The notes under the pieces were generated by a model. It had not been told where the DNA came from. It saw only the letters and a list, made by a program, of their open reading frames with translations, and made no database searches. Below, piece after piece: positions 24,715 to 33,133 of a stretch of DNA of 64,000 bases. The stretch lies in contig NZ_JASXSZ010000001.1 of assembly GCF_030315975.1 (NCBI RefSeq), positions 1,310,433 to 1,374,432 of the forward strand, read 5' to 3'. The position numbers and the translations under genes were made by a program. This DNA comes from Microbacterium candidum (GTDB taxonomy: Bacteria; Actinomycetota; Actinomycetes; Actinomycetales; Microbacteriaceae). Position 1 is the first letter of the stretch; each line of letters begins with the position of its first letter.

Positions 24715-25869
24715 ATGCGGATCCTCCACACCGGCGATTGGCACATCGGGCGCACCTTCCACGGGCACGCGACCCTCGATGCGCTGCGCGGTGTGCTCGA
24801 GGCGATGACAGCCCAGGTGCGCGAACACGACGTCGACGTCGTCGTGATCGCGGGCGACGTCTTCGACTCGGCGGCCCCCGCACCCGCCTGCTACACCCTG
24901 CTCACCGACGCGCTCGCGGCCCTCCGCGACGCGGGCGCACGTGTCATCGTGACGAGCGGGAACCACGATTCGGCCGCGCGGCTCGGGTTCCAGGCGAAGC
25001 TGCTCCGCGACGGCATCCACGTCCTCACCGACCCGCGCGCGGTCGGGCGGGCGATCGAGATCGAGGATGCCGACGGGCCCGTGCGGTTCTACGGCATCCC
25101 GTACCTCGAGCCGGCGATCGTGCGCAGCGTGTGGCCCGACGTCGAGCTGCGCACGCAGGCGCAGACGATGGCGCACGCGATGGGGCTCGTGCGGGAGGAC
25201 CTCGCTTCGCGGCCGGGGCGGTCGGTGGCGATCGCCCACTGCTTCGCGGCCGGCGTCGAGGTGACGCCCGGCGTCGAGCGCGAGATCCGCCAGGGCACGC
25301 TGGATGTCGTGCCCCTGCGCACCTTCGACGGACCCGACTACGTCGCGCTCGGCCACATCCACGGGCGCCAGCAGCTGGAAGACCGCGTGCGGTACGCGGG
25401 AGCGCCGCTGCACTACAGCTTCGGCGAGCAGAACAAGCCGCGCGGGTCGTGGCTCGTGACGATGGATGCCGCGGGCCTCGCCGGCGTCGAGTGGCTCGAG
25501 CTGCCCGTACCGCGGCCGCTGAAGACCCTGCACGACACGTTCGATGCCCTGCTGTCCGACCCCGTGTACGCGGAGTACGAGAACGCGTGGGTCGCCGCCG
25601 AGTACACCGACCCGACGCCGCGGCTGGAGCCGATGCGGGCACTGCAGCAGCGCTTCCCGTTCTGCGCGACGGTCTCGCACGCACCTCCCGCCCGGCCGTC
25701 CGACGGCCGCGCCTCCTACGCCGAGCGCGTCAGCCGCGCCCGCGACGACGTCGAGCTCATCGATGCCTTCCTCACCCACGTGCGGGGCGGCGAGGGCGTG
25801 ACCGACGCCGAGCGCGAGCTCATCCGCGAGATCATCGACGAACGGGTCGTGGCGGAGGCCTCCGCGTGA
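24715..25869 (+). CDS. sbcD: Exonuclease SbcCD, nuclease subunit SbcD
   Basis: A 384-residue Mre11-type metallophosphoesterase. The active-site motifs are in order: GDWHIGR (residues about 7-13), GDVFDSAAP, SGNHDSAARLG and GHIHGRQQL. With SbcC it cuts DNA hairpins and ends in an ATP-dependent manner. The ATG at 24715 gives the standard start RILHTGDWHIGRTFHG; the frame upstream is open but not conserved in character. The stop overlaps the sbcC GTG by 4 bp (25866-25869), so the subunits are translationally coupled. Confidence 0.96.
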   Translation: MRILHTGDWHIGRTFHGHATLDALRGVLEAMTAQVREHDVDVVVIAGDVFDSAAPAPACYTLLTDALAALRDAGARVIVTSGNHDSAARLGFQAKLLRDGIHVLTDPRAVGRAIEIEDADGPVRFYGIPYLEPAIVRSVWPDVELRTQAQTMAHAMGLVREDLASRPGRSVAIAHCFAAGVEVTPGVEREIRQGTLDVVPLRTFDGPDYVALGHIHGRQQLEDRVRYAGAPLHYSFGEQNKPRGSWLVTMDAAGLAGVEWLELPVPRPLKTLHDTFDALLSDPVYAEYENAWVAAEYTDPTPRLEPMRALQQRFPFCATVSHAPPARPSDGRASYAERVSRARDDVELIDAFLTHVRGGEGVTDAERELIREIIDERVVAEASA

Positions 25870-28800
25870 AGCTGCATCGACTCGAGCTCGAGGGGTTCGG
25901 CCCCTTCCGAGAACGGCAGATCGTCGACTTCGACGCCTTCGCGGACGACGGGCTCTTCCTCCTCACCGGCCGCACCGGCGCGGGCAAATCGAGCGTCCTC
26001 GACGGCGTGTGCTTCGCGCTGTACGGCTCCGTGCCGCGGTACCCCGACGGCGACAAGAGGCTGCGCAGCGATCACAGCGATCCCGACGACGCGAGCGAGG
26101 TCGTCCTCGATTTCGAGGTGTCCGGCGGACGCTGGCAGATCACGCGGTCGCCGGAGTACGAGCGTCCGAAGCGCCGTGGCGACGGCGTCACGAAGGAGGG
26201 ACAGCGCGCCCAGCTCGACGAATGGGTCGACGGCGGATGGATGGCGCGCGCCTCCGGCCCGCGCGACGTCGGGCTCGCGCTCGACGAGGTGCTCGGGCTC
26301 ACGCGCGACCAGTTCCTCCAGGTGATCCTGCTGGCGCAGGGGCGCTTCCAGCAGTTCCTCCTCGCCAAGAACGATGAGCGCCAGGCCCTCCTGCGCACTC
26401 TCTTCGGCACACGGCGCTACGCCGACTACCAAGAGGCGCTCGAGGAGCGCCGACGTGACGCCGACCGCGCGCTCGGAGATGGCGGTGTGCGTCTCGCGAC
26501 ACTGCTCGACCAGGTCGACCACCTCGTCGCGGTGCACGGGCTGGGCGACGCCGATGCGCCGGGGGGCGACGACCTCGCGCGGAACGACGACGTCGTGCCG
26601 GCGGGCGATGTTCCGACCGATGTCGTCGGGCGGCTCGCGGCCGACGACCGGGCGGTCGCGCGAGCCGACTACCGCGTCGAGACGGCAGCGCTGGCGCGGG
26701 ATGCGGCGAAGGCAGCGGCCGATGACGCGACGGCCGCGCACATCGGGGTGCAGGAGCGTGTCAAGGCGCGCGGAGCCCGCGACCACTCGCGCGCGGCGCT
26801 CGCAGCACTCGAGGAGCAGGCGCCCGCGATCGCCGCCGACCGGATCGTGCTCGACCGCGCCGCGCGCGCGGAGGAGCTCCGCGACATCATCGCGGCCGCC
26901 GAACGCGCCGAGGGCGCGGCCGCGCAGGCGCGCGTCGCCGAAGAGCACGCGCTCGCGCGATGGGCGGCGATGCCCGCCGGCGACGGAGCATCCGTGGGAG
27001 CTCACGGGGGAGCAACCGACGGCGCCCCGGGCGATGCGGCGGCGCATCCCGATCCCGGCACGTTGCGCGAACGCGCCGAACGTCTCACGGGCGATATCGC
27101 CCTCTGGACGGCCGCCCAGGCGATCGAACAGCGGCTCGACGCGCTGCGTCGCGACGTGGCTGCGGCCGCGGGAGCCGTGACCGCCGCAGAGACCACGATC
27201 TCCGGCATCGACACCGACCGGGCGTCGACCCCCGCTCTGCTGAAGGACCTCGGCGAACAGATCGATGGACTCGCAGCCGATGCATCCGGCGTCGCTCCGG
27301 CCGAAGCCGCCCTCGCCGAGACCGAGGTGCGCCTCGTCGCCGCCCGGCAGGCCGAAACTCTCGCGGCGACCCTCCATAGCGCCGAGACCAGGTACGCGTC
27401 GGCGATCGAGGCGGCGCTCGCGGCCGCGTCCGCGCTCGCCTCCCTGATGCGGCGCCGGCTGAACGGGCACGCGGGCGAGCTCGCGGCGGACCTCGTCGAT
27501 GGCGAGCCGTGCGTGGTGTGCGGATCGCTCGACCATCCGCACCCGGCGCAGCCCGACCCCGGCGCGGTTCCGGTCACCGACGGCGACCTCGCGGACGCCG
27601 AACGGGCGAAGGATGCCGCGTCCGAGACCGAGCGCGCGGCCGCAGAAACCGCCCGCGCGGCACGCACCGCGCACGGTGAGGCCGCTGCCCGCGCCGGCGG
27701 CGACGATGTCGAGACCCTCGGAGCGCGCAAGGTGACGCAGACGGCGACGCTCGCCGCTGCTCGCTCGGCCGCCGAGAAGCGCATCGCCGCGGTCGCCGAG
27801 CGCGATGGGCTTGTGGCGAAGGATGCGGCGGCGGCAGCAGAACGCGAAGTCGCAGTCATGCGACTCACCGACGCCCGGGCGCAACTCTCTGCGGCGCAGA
27901 CGACGCTCACGCAAGCAGAGGTCACGGTGGAGGAAGCACGCGGTGACGCCGAGTCCGTCGCCGCCCGGGTCGCCGCGGCGACGGCCCTCCGCGATGCGGC
28001 TCAGTCGCTCGCGGCAGCCATCGATGCACGGGCGTCCCGTATCGCCGAGCTCGCGTCCGCGATCGGAGAGCGCGATGCGCGGATCGCGGCATCCGTCTTC
28101 GCCGAGCCCGACGAAGCCGCCGAGCCCGCCGAAGCCGACGACCCCGACGACCCCGCAGGCGCGGTTCGGGCGGCCTTCCGCGACGGTGCCGTCCGCGCGG
28201 CCCTCGACGCCCGCATCCGTGCGCACGAGATCGCGTTCGAGGGGGAGAAGGCGCGCCTGCTCGAACTGGAGCTCGCGCTCGCCGCCGACGACGGAGCGGA
28301 GCTCGACCCGGCCGCATCCGAACGCGCCGCCGCGGTCGCGCGCGACGCGTGGGACCGCGCGGTGTCGGCGGCGATCGAGGCGCAGCAGACGGCCCGGTCG
28401 CTCCGCGACCTCGTCGGGCAGGCGGATGCGGCGCATGCGGCCACTGCGGAGCTCGCCGAACGGGCGGCCGTCGTGCAGCGCCTGGCGCACACGGTCGCAG
28501 GTCGTGCGCCCAACACGCACCTCATGACCCTCGAGACGTTCGTGCTCGCCGCCGAGCTCGAGGAGATCGTCGAGCGCGCGAACCTGCGCCTGTCCGAGAT
28601 GTCCGCCGGGCGCTACCGGCTCCAGCACACGGATGCCCTCGCGCGCCGGCGCACCGCCTCGGGGCTCGGGATCGAGGTCATGGACTCGTTCACGGGGCAG
28701 GCGCGCCCGCCGCAGTCGCTGTCCGGCGGGGAGACGTTCCTCGCATCGCTCGCGCTCGCGCTGGGTCTCGCCGAGGCCGTGACAGCGAACGCGGGAGGCA

Positions 28801-29024
28801 TCCGGCTCGACACCCTCTTCATCGACGAGGGCTTCGGGTCGCTGGATGCGGAGACCCTCGACCTCGCGATGCGCACCCTCGACGAGCTGCGCCAGGGCGG
28901 GCGCACCGTCGGGATCATCAGCCACGTCGAGGCCATGAAGGAGCAGGTGCCCGCGCAGCTGCGCGTCGAGGCGACGCCGCAGGGGCCGAGCCGCATCCTC
29001 CAGGGCGCGTCGATACCGGGCTGA
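25866..29024 (+). CDS. sbcC: Exonuclease SbcCD, ATPase subunit SbcC
   Basis: A 1052-residue Rad50-type SMC-like ATPase. Walker A GRTGAGKSSVLDG lies at about residues 36-48, and the Q-loop region QVILLAQGRFQQFLLAKNDE at about 153-172. Long Ala/Glu/Arg coiled coils flank the zinc hook GEPCVVCGSLDHPHP (Cys near 549 and 552). The C-terminal lobe has the signature LSGGETFLASLALALGLAE and Walker B TLFIDEGFGSLDAETL. Length and order are those of the family. Confidence 0.96.
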   Translation: MKLHRLELEGFGPFRERQIVDFDAFADDGLFLLTGRTGAGKSSVLDGVCFALYGSVPRYPDGDKRLRSDHSDPDDASEVVLDFEVSGGRWQITRSPEYERPKRRGDGVTKEGQRAQLDEWVDGGWMARASGPRDVGLALDEVLGLTRDQFLQVILLAQGRFQQFLLAKNDERQALLRTLFGTRRYADYQEALEERRRDADRALGDGGVRLATLLDQVDHLVAVHGLGDADAPGGDDLARNDDVVPAGDVPTDVVGRLAADDRAVARADYRVETAALARDAAKAAADDATAAHIGVQERVKARGARDHSRAALAALEEQAPAIAADRIVLDRAARAEELRDIIAAAERAEGAAAQARVAEEHALARWAAMPAGDGASVGAHGGATDGAPGDAAAHPDPGTLRERAERLTGDIALWTAAQAIEQRLDALRRDVAAAAGAVTAAETTISGIDTDRASTPALLKDLGEQIDGLAADASGVAPAEAALAETEVRLVAARQAETLAATLHSAETRYASAIEAALAAASALASLMRRRLNGHAGELAADLVDGEPCVVCGSLDHPHPAQPDPGAVPVTDGDLADAERAKDAASETERAAAETARAARTAHGEAAARAGGDDVETLGARKVTQTATLAAARSAAEKRIAAVAERDGLVAKDAAAAAEREVAVMRLTDARAQLSAAQTTLTQAEVTVEEARGDAESVAARVAAATALRDAAQSLAAAIDARASRIAELASAIGERDARIAASVFAEPDEAAEPAEADDPDDPAGAVRAAFRDGAVRAALDARIRAHEIAFEGEKARLLELELALAADDGAELDPAASERAAAVARDAWDRAVSAAIEAQQTARSLRDLVGQADAAHAATAELAERAAVVQRLAHTVAGRAPNTHLMTLETFVLAAELEEIVERANLRLSEMSAGRYRLQHTDALARRRTASGLGIEVMDSFTGQARPPQSLSGGETFLASLALALGLAEAVTANAGGIRLDTLFIDEGFGSLDAETLDLAMRTLDELRQGGRTVGIISHVEAMKEQVPAQLRVEATPQGPSRILQGASIPG

Positions 29025-29200
29025 ATCACAGTGCGCGCGGTACCCCGGCATCGACCGTGCACAGCGGCCGGAGTCGCCCCGCACAGACCGTGGAATCCGG
29101 TCGCACAGCCCCGTCAGGCCCGCACGAAGACCCCCTGTTGCGCTTCGATACGCGGGTGTATCCTGCGGCGCAGTTCGCATTTGATCGCTGGGGAGTCATC

Positions 29201-30031
29201 ATGCGCATCTCACGCACCGTCGCATCCATCACGGCCGCCGCGGCCCTCGTCGCCGGGGCGCTCTTCTCGGCCTCGTCCGCCTCCGCGGCGCCACCCCCGC
29301 CGAGCAGCATGGCCGCGCTCGGCGACTCGATCTCGCAGGCCGCGATGACCTGCAGCACGCTCACGGCGTGTCCGGCGAACAGCTGGTCCACAGGCACCAA
29401 CACGACGGTCAATTCGCAGTATCTGCGGTTGAAGGCGAAGTACAACATCGCGATCACCGCCTTCAACGACTCCGTGTCCGGCGCGACGTCCGCCGATCTT
29501 CTCGGACAGGCGAACGCAGCCGCGGCCCAGGGGGCCCAATACGTCACGATCGAGATGGGCGCCAACGACGCGTGCACCTCGACCGTCGCCGGCATGACGC
29601 CGACGGCGACGTACCAGGCCCGGATCCACCAGGCGCTCGCCGCCCTCGCCGGCAGCACCGTTCGCCCGCAGGTCTTCGTCGCGAGCGTGCCGAGCCTGCT
29701 GCGGATGTACAACCTCAACAGGAACAACTGGGGCGCTCGGTTCTGGTGGTCGATCCTCGGCATCTGCCAGTCGATGCTCGCGAACCCGGGCAGCACCTCG
29801 CCGGCAGACACCGCGCGGCGCAATGCCGTCGAGGCACAGGTCCAGGCCTACAACGCAGCACTCCTCGCCGAGTGCACAGCGGCGGTCAACTGCACGTACG
29901 ACAAGGGCGCCGTCTACAACTATCAGTTCACGACCTCGGACATCTCGACGCGCGACTACTTCCACCCCTCGCTCACGGGCCAGGGGCACCTGGCCGGCGT
30001 GACGTGGACGGCGTCCCAATGGGCATCCTGA
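29201..30031 (+). CDS. Secreted SGNH/GDSL hydrolase
   Basis: A 276-residue exported esterase or lipase of the SGNH type. A Sec signal peptide covers residues 1 to about 30 (hydrophobic AAAALVAGALFSAS, then ASA cleavage). Catalytic blocks follow: GDSIS with the Ser, SVSGATS with the Gly, MGANDACTS with the Asn, and DYFHPSLTGQGHLA with the Asp-His pair. Four Cys in pairs (TCSTLTAC; ECTAAVNC) suggest disulfides outside the cell. The substrate is unknown. Confidence 0.92.
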   Translation: MRISRTVASITAAAALVAGALFSASSASAAPPPPSSMAALGDSISQAAMTCSTLTACPANSWSTGTNTTVNSQYLRLKAKYNIAITAFNDSVSGATSADLLGQANAAAAQGAQYVTIEMGANDACTSTVAGMTPTATYQARIHQALAALAGSTVRPQVFVASVPSLLRMYNLNRNNWGARFWWSILGICQSMLANPGSTSPADTARRNAVEAQVQAYNAALLAECTAAVNCTYDKGAVYNYQFTTSDISTRDYFHPSLTGQGHLAGVTWTASQWAS

Positions 30032-30036
30032 CCGGC

Positions 30037-30101
30037 GAGTCCTGACCGACGCTGTCTGACCCGCGGGGACCGACTGGGGAGGCCCCCGGGGTTCAGGACT
30101 C
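30037..30101. repeat. 65-nt palindromic element GAGTCCTGA
   Basis: GAGTCCTGA (30037-30045) and TCAGGACTC (30093-30101) are perfect 9-bp terminal inverted repeats 65 nt apart end to end. It lies between the convergent SGNH hydrolase and lipase-maturation-factor genes. A small CCCGGC/GCCGGG hairpin follows at 30102-30116. Confidence 0.55.
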
Positions 30102-30191
30102 CCCGGCTCCGCCGGGACCGTGCTCGATCCACAGTGCAAGGGGAACGAGAGCGGCCTCGGCGGTCGAGCCAGGGGAGAGGGATGCGGCTGC

Positions 30192-31694
30192 TCAGCGCAG
30201 CCGCGCCGGACCGACGACCACCCCCAACCGCGTCCGCCGCCACCGTTCGCGCGAGACGCGGTACTCCGCGCGGGTCGAGAACCGATAGCGGTACGCGACG
30301 GCACGCACGGATGCGGGCGGCGTGCCGTCGAACGGGTCCCGGGCGATGAGCCGGAGCGTCGGGGCATCCGCCCGCAGGAGCGCTGCGAGGAACGCCTCGA
30401 ACCACGGATCGTCGAGCCTCCGCAGCCCGCCGAGGGGCAGGAACCACATCAGCCAATCGAGGCGCAGGTGGTACGGCGCGACCTGCGGGGGCAGGCGACG
30501 CACGTCTCCGGGCTTCCCCTTGAAGGCGTATTCGACCCACTCGGCATCCGTCGCATTCGACAGGGTTCCCTCGACGACGATCTCGATGCGCTCCTTGGTG
30601 ACGGTCCCGAACGCGCCGTACGCGTTCGCGAGCTGCCAGCGGTTGAAGCTCGCGTTCATGAGCTGCCGGCGCGAGGCGAGGTTCCGCGCCGGCCACCAGC
30701 TGAGCACGAGGTACCCGAGCCCGACGACGCAGGTCACGACGAGCCACCACAACGGCAGCGACCCCTCGACGGGCTCGGGGACCGGATGGGAGCCGGCGAC
30801 CGGATGCGAGCCGGGGATCCGAGCGGCGAAGGGCACCGACACCGCCGAGAACGCCAGTACGACCGTCGCCCAGTTCAGCCAGGCGAAGTTGCCCGTGACG
30901 ATGAGCCACAGCTGCGTCGCGATGACGATCGCCGCGGCGACATCCCCGACGATGTAGGGCCATGGACTCGCCACCCACAGGCCGAGGAGGGGCACGAAGA
31001 GGAACCACGGCACGACCAACTGAGCGAAGTGGTTGCCGAGCACCTCGCCGCGGTGGAACCAGCGCGGCAGCAGGTGCGCTTGACGGCTGAGGGGGCCCGG
31101 CATCGGCTGGGTCTCGTGGTGGTACGTGAGCGCGGAGAGATCGCGCCACTCCCTGCCGCCGCGGATCTTGATCATCCCGGCGCCGAACTCGAGACGGAAC
31201 ACGAGCCACCAGAACAGCACGGTGACGACCGTCGGCGGCGGTTGGTCGCGTGACCCGAGGAAGGCCGCGAGGAATCCGGCCTCGAGCAGCAGCATCTCCC
31301 AGCCGAACCCGTAGAACGTCTGCCCGATCGAGACGATCGACATATACCCGAGCCACAGGGCGAGGAAGCACACGGCCGGCACCCACGGCGGTCCGAGCTG
31401 GGGGATGCCGGTGACGAGCGCCAGGCCGACGACCATGCCGAGGGCGCACAGCAGACGGAGCCGCCGGTCGGTGTAGCGCCAGGAGCGGAAGACGGTCGGG
31501 CGCAGCATCCGGGCCGCCCGTGTCGATGACGAAGCCCACCTCAGAAGAGCGGGCGCCGGCAGCAGCCCCTTCTCGCCGAGGAGCGCCGGGAACTGGTTCC
31601 ACGACGAGAGGAAGGCGATGGCGTACAGCGCAGCGATCCCGCGCTGGAGCACCTCGCGAGCGAGGAAGAAGTCGACGGCCGCGAACCCGTCCAC
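30192..31694 (-). CDS. Lipase maturation factor (LMF1-like) family membrane protein
   Basis: A 500-residue multi-span membrane protein. It shows the core LMF1 pattern: SSWNQFPALLGEKGLLPAPA, SIGQTFYGFGWEMLLLEAGF, FRLEFGAGMIKIRGGREWRD, LTYHHETQPMPGPLSRQAHL, LPRWFHRGEVLGNHFAQLVV and a C-terminal KGKPGDVRRLPPQVAPYHLR. In animals LMF1 helps lipases fold in the ER; the bacterial role is not known. Near residues 293-312 it has an unusual GSHPVAGSHPVPEPVEGS stretch made by a tandem duplication plus the dispersed 20-bp repeat. Last gene of an operon with an FAD oxidoreductase and nadE. Confidence 0.88.
   Translation of the reverse strand: MDGFAAVDFFLAREVLQRGIAALYAIAFLSSWNQFPALLGEKGLLPAPALLRWASSSTRAARMLRPTVFRSWRYTDRRLRLLCALGMVVGLALVTGIPQLGPPWVPAVCFLALWLGYMSIVSIGQTFYGFGWEMLLLEAGFLAAFLGSRDQPPPTVVTVLFWWLVFRLEFGAGMIKIRGGREWRDLSALTYHHETQPMPGPLSRQAHLLPRWFHRGEVLGNHFAQLVVPWFLFVPLLGLWVASPWPYIVGDVAAAIVIATQLWLIVTGNFAWLNWATVVLAFSAVSVPFAARIPGSHPVAGSHPVPEPVEGSLPLWWLVVTCVVGLGYLVLSWWPARNLASRRQLMNASFNRWQLANAYGAFGTVTKERIEIVVEGTLSNATDAEWVEYAFKGKPGDVRRLPPQVAPYHLRLDWLMWFLPLGGLRRLDDPWFEAFLAALLRADAPTLRLIARDPFDGTPPASVRAVAYRYRFSTRAEYRVSRERWRRTRLGVVVGPARLR
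30762..30781. repeat. Dispersed 20-bp repeat inside the LMF gene
   Basis: CCCCTCGACGGGCTCGGGGA is the exact reverse complement of 16175-16194 in xylA. Here it is read as PEPVEG. The adjoining GGAT(G)GGAGCCGGCGACC-type sequence is tandemly repeated (30784-30814), giving the GSHPVAGSHPV segment. Confidence 0.7.
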
Positions 31695-31698
31695 ATCG

Positions 31699-33132
31699 TC
31701 ACCAGAACAGGTCGCCCAGCTCGACGTGTTCGCCGGCGTCGTGCATCGCCTGGCGCGCCGCCCACCAGCCGGCGAGGCCGTGCACGCCGGGGCCGGGCGG
31801 GGTCGACGCCGACGCGAGGTAGACGCCCGGCAGCGGGGTGCGCCACGGCGTGCGCGAGATCACCGGTCGGCGCACCGCCTGCGCGAGTGTGAACGAGCCG
31901 CCCAGGATGTCTCCGCCGAGCTCCGCCGGATTCAGCGTCGCCCGCTCGGATGCGGGGGTCGCGTGCGACGCGAGCACGCGATCGCGTACGCCCGGCGCAT
32001 AACGCTCCAGCTGGCGGAGGACGAGCTCGGTGGGGTCGAGCGGCGACGACAGCGGCACGTGGATGTAGGCCCACAGCGTCTGCATCCCCGCCGGAGCGCG
32101 CGTGGGGTCGAGCACCGAGGGCTGCACGACGAGCACATACGGGTTCGCGGTCACGCGCCCCCGGGCGACGGCGTTCTCGCTCGCCTCGACAGCCTGCCGC
32201 GTGCCGCCCACATGCACGGTGGGCGCCGCCGCAACATCCGGATTCGTCCACGGCACCGGTCCGTCCAACGCCAGGTCGACCTTCGCCGCCGCCGGTCCGT
32301 ACCGGTATCGCCGGAGGGCGCGGGCGTAGGACGAGGGGAGGTCGGGATGAGTCAGCAGCAGCCGCGGCGACGTGTCGAGGAGGACGAGGTCGTCGTCGAG
32401 CTCCTCGAGCGACCTCACGCGGCGGCTCGTTTCGACGACCCCGCCGTGCGCCTCGAGATCCGCGATGAGCGCGTCGGCGATCCGCTGGGCACCGCCGCGC
32501 GGATACGGCCATCCGATCGAGTGCGCGTGCGCGATGAGCAGCAGCGCGGACCCCGCGGCTCCGAGCGACGGCAGCGGCGTGTTCGCGTGCGCGGCGACCC
32601 CGGCGTACAAGGCCGCGCCTTCCTCGGTGCGGAACGTCGTATGTCCGAGCCGGGTGCCGAGCTCAAGCGCCCGCATCCCGAATCTCGCGGTGGTGACGGG
32701 ATGCCGCGGCATCCGCAGCAGCTGGTGTCCGGTGAAATCGGCGACGCCCTCGAGGTGCCGGTTGAGGGGCCTCGCGACCGCGCGCCACGCGCGCGCGTCC
32801 GCTCCCAGTCCCTCGGCGGTGCGCTCGAGGTCGCGCCATGCGACGGCTGCGCGTCCGCCGTCGAGGGGATGCGCGAACGAGATCTCCGGCCGGATCCACT
32901 CGATGCGGTCGAGCCCGAAGGCGCGCATGAATGACGAGCTGTGGGCGACCGGGTGCACGGCGGAGCAGACGTCGTGGATGAACCCGGGAAGCGTCAGCTC
33001 CGCGCTGCTGACGCCGCCGCCCGCGATGGGCGCGGCTTCGAGCACCTGCACGTCGTATCCGCCGCGGGCGAGCGCGACGGCCGCGGCGAGCCCGTTGGGA
33101 CCGCTGCCGACGACTGTCGCAGTGCGCGCCAT
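31699..33132 (-). CDS. Phytoene-desaturase-like FAD-dependent oxidoreductase
   Basis: A 477-residue flavoprotein. The N-terminal Rossmann motif is VVGSGPNGLAAAVALARGGY (residues 7-26), followed by VQVLEAAPIAGGG and, near the C-terminus, GVYLASASTPPGPGVHGLAG, which closes the FAD site. It belongs to the CrtI/RetSat-like branch (saturases or desaturases of isoprenoids or lipids). No carotenoid gene neighbours it; it sits 4 nt before the lipase-maturation-factor gene and 1 nt after nadE. The substrate is therefore unknown. Confidence 0.88.
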   Translation of the reverse strand: MARTATVVGSGPNGLAAAVALARGGYDVQVLEAAPIAGGGVSSAELTLPGFIHDVCSAVHPVAHSSSFMRAFGLDRIEWIRPEISFAHPLDGGRAAVAWRDLERTAEGLGADARAWRAVARPLNRHLEGVADFTGHQLLRMPRHPVTTARFGMRALELGTRLGHTTFRTEEGAALYAGVAAHANTPLPSLGAAGSALLLIAHAHSIGWPYPRGGAQRIADALIADLEAHGGVVETSRRVRSLEELDDDLVLLDTSPRLLLTHPDLPSSYARALRRYRYGPAAAKVDLALDGPVPWTNPDVAAAPTVHVGGTRQAVEASENAVARGRVTANPYVLVVQPSVLDPTRAPAGMQTLWAYIHVPLSSPLDPTELVLRQLERYAPGVRDRVLASHATPASERATLNPAELGGDILGGSFTLAQAVRRPVISRTPWRTPLPGVYLASASTPPGPGVHGLAGWWAARQAMHDAGEHVELGDLFW

Positions 33133-33133
33133 G

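Noticed and set aside
31699..33132. Carotenoid biosynthesis cluster
   Set aside because: Only one CrtI/RetSat-like gene is present; no phytoene synthase, prenyltransferase or cyclase lies nearby.
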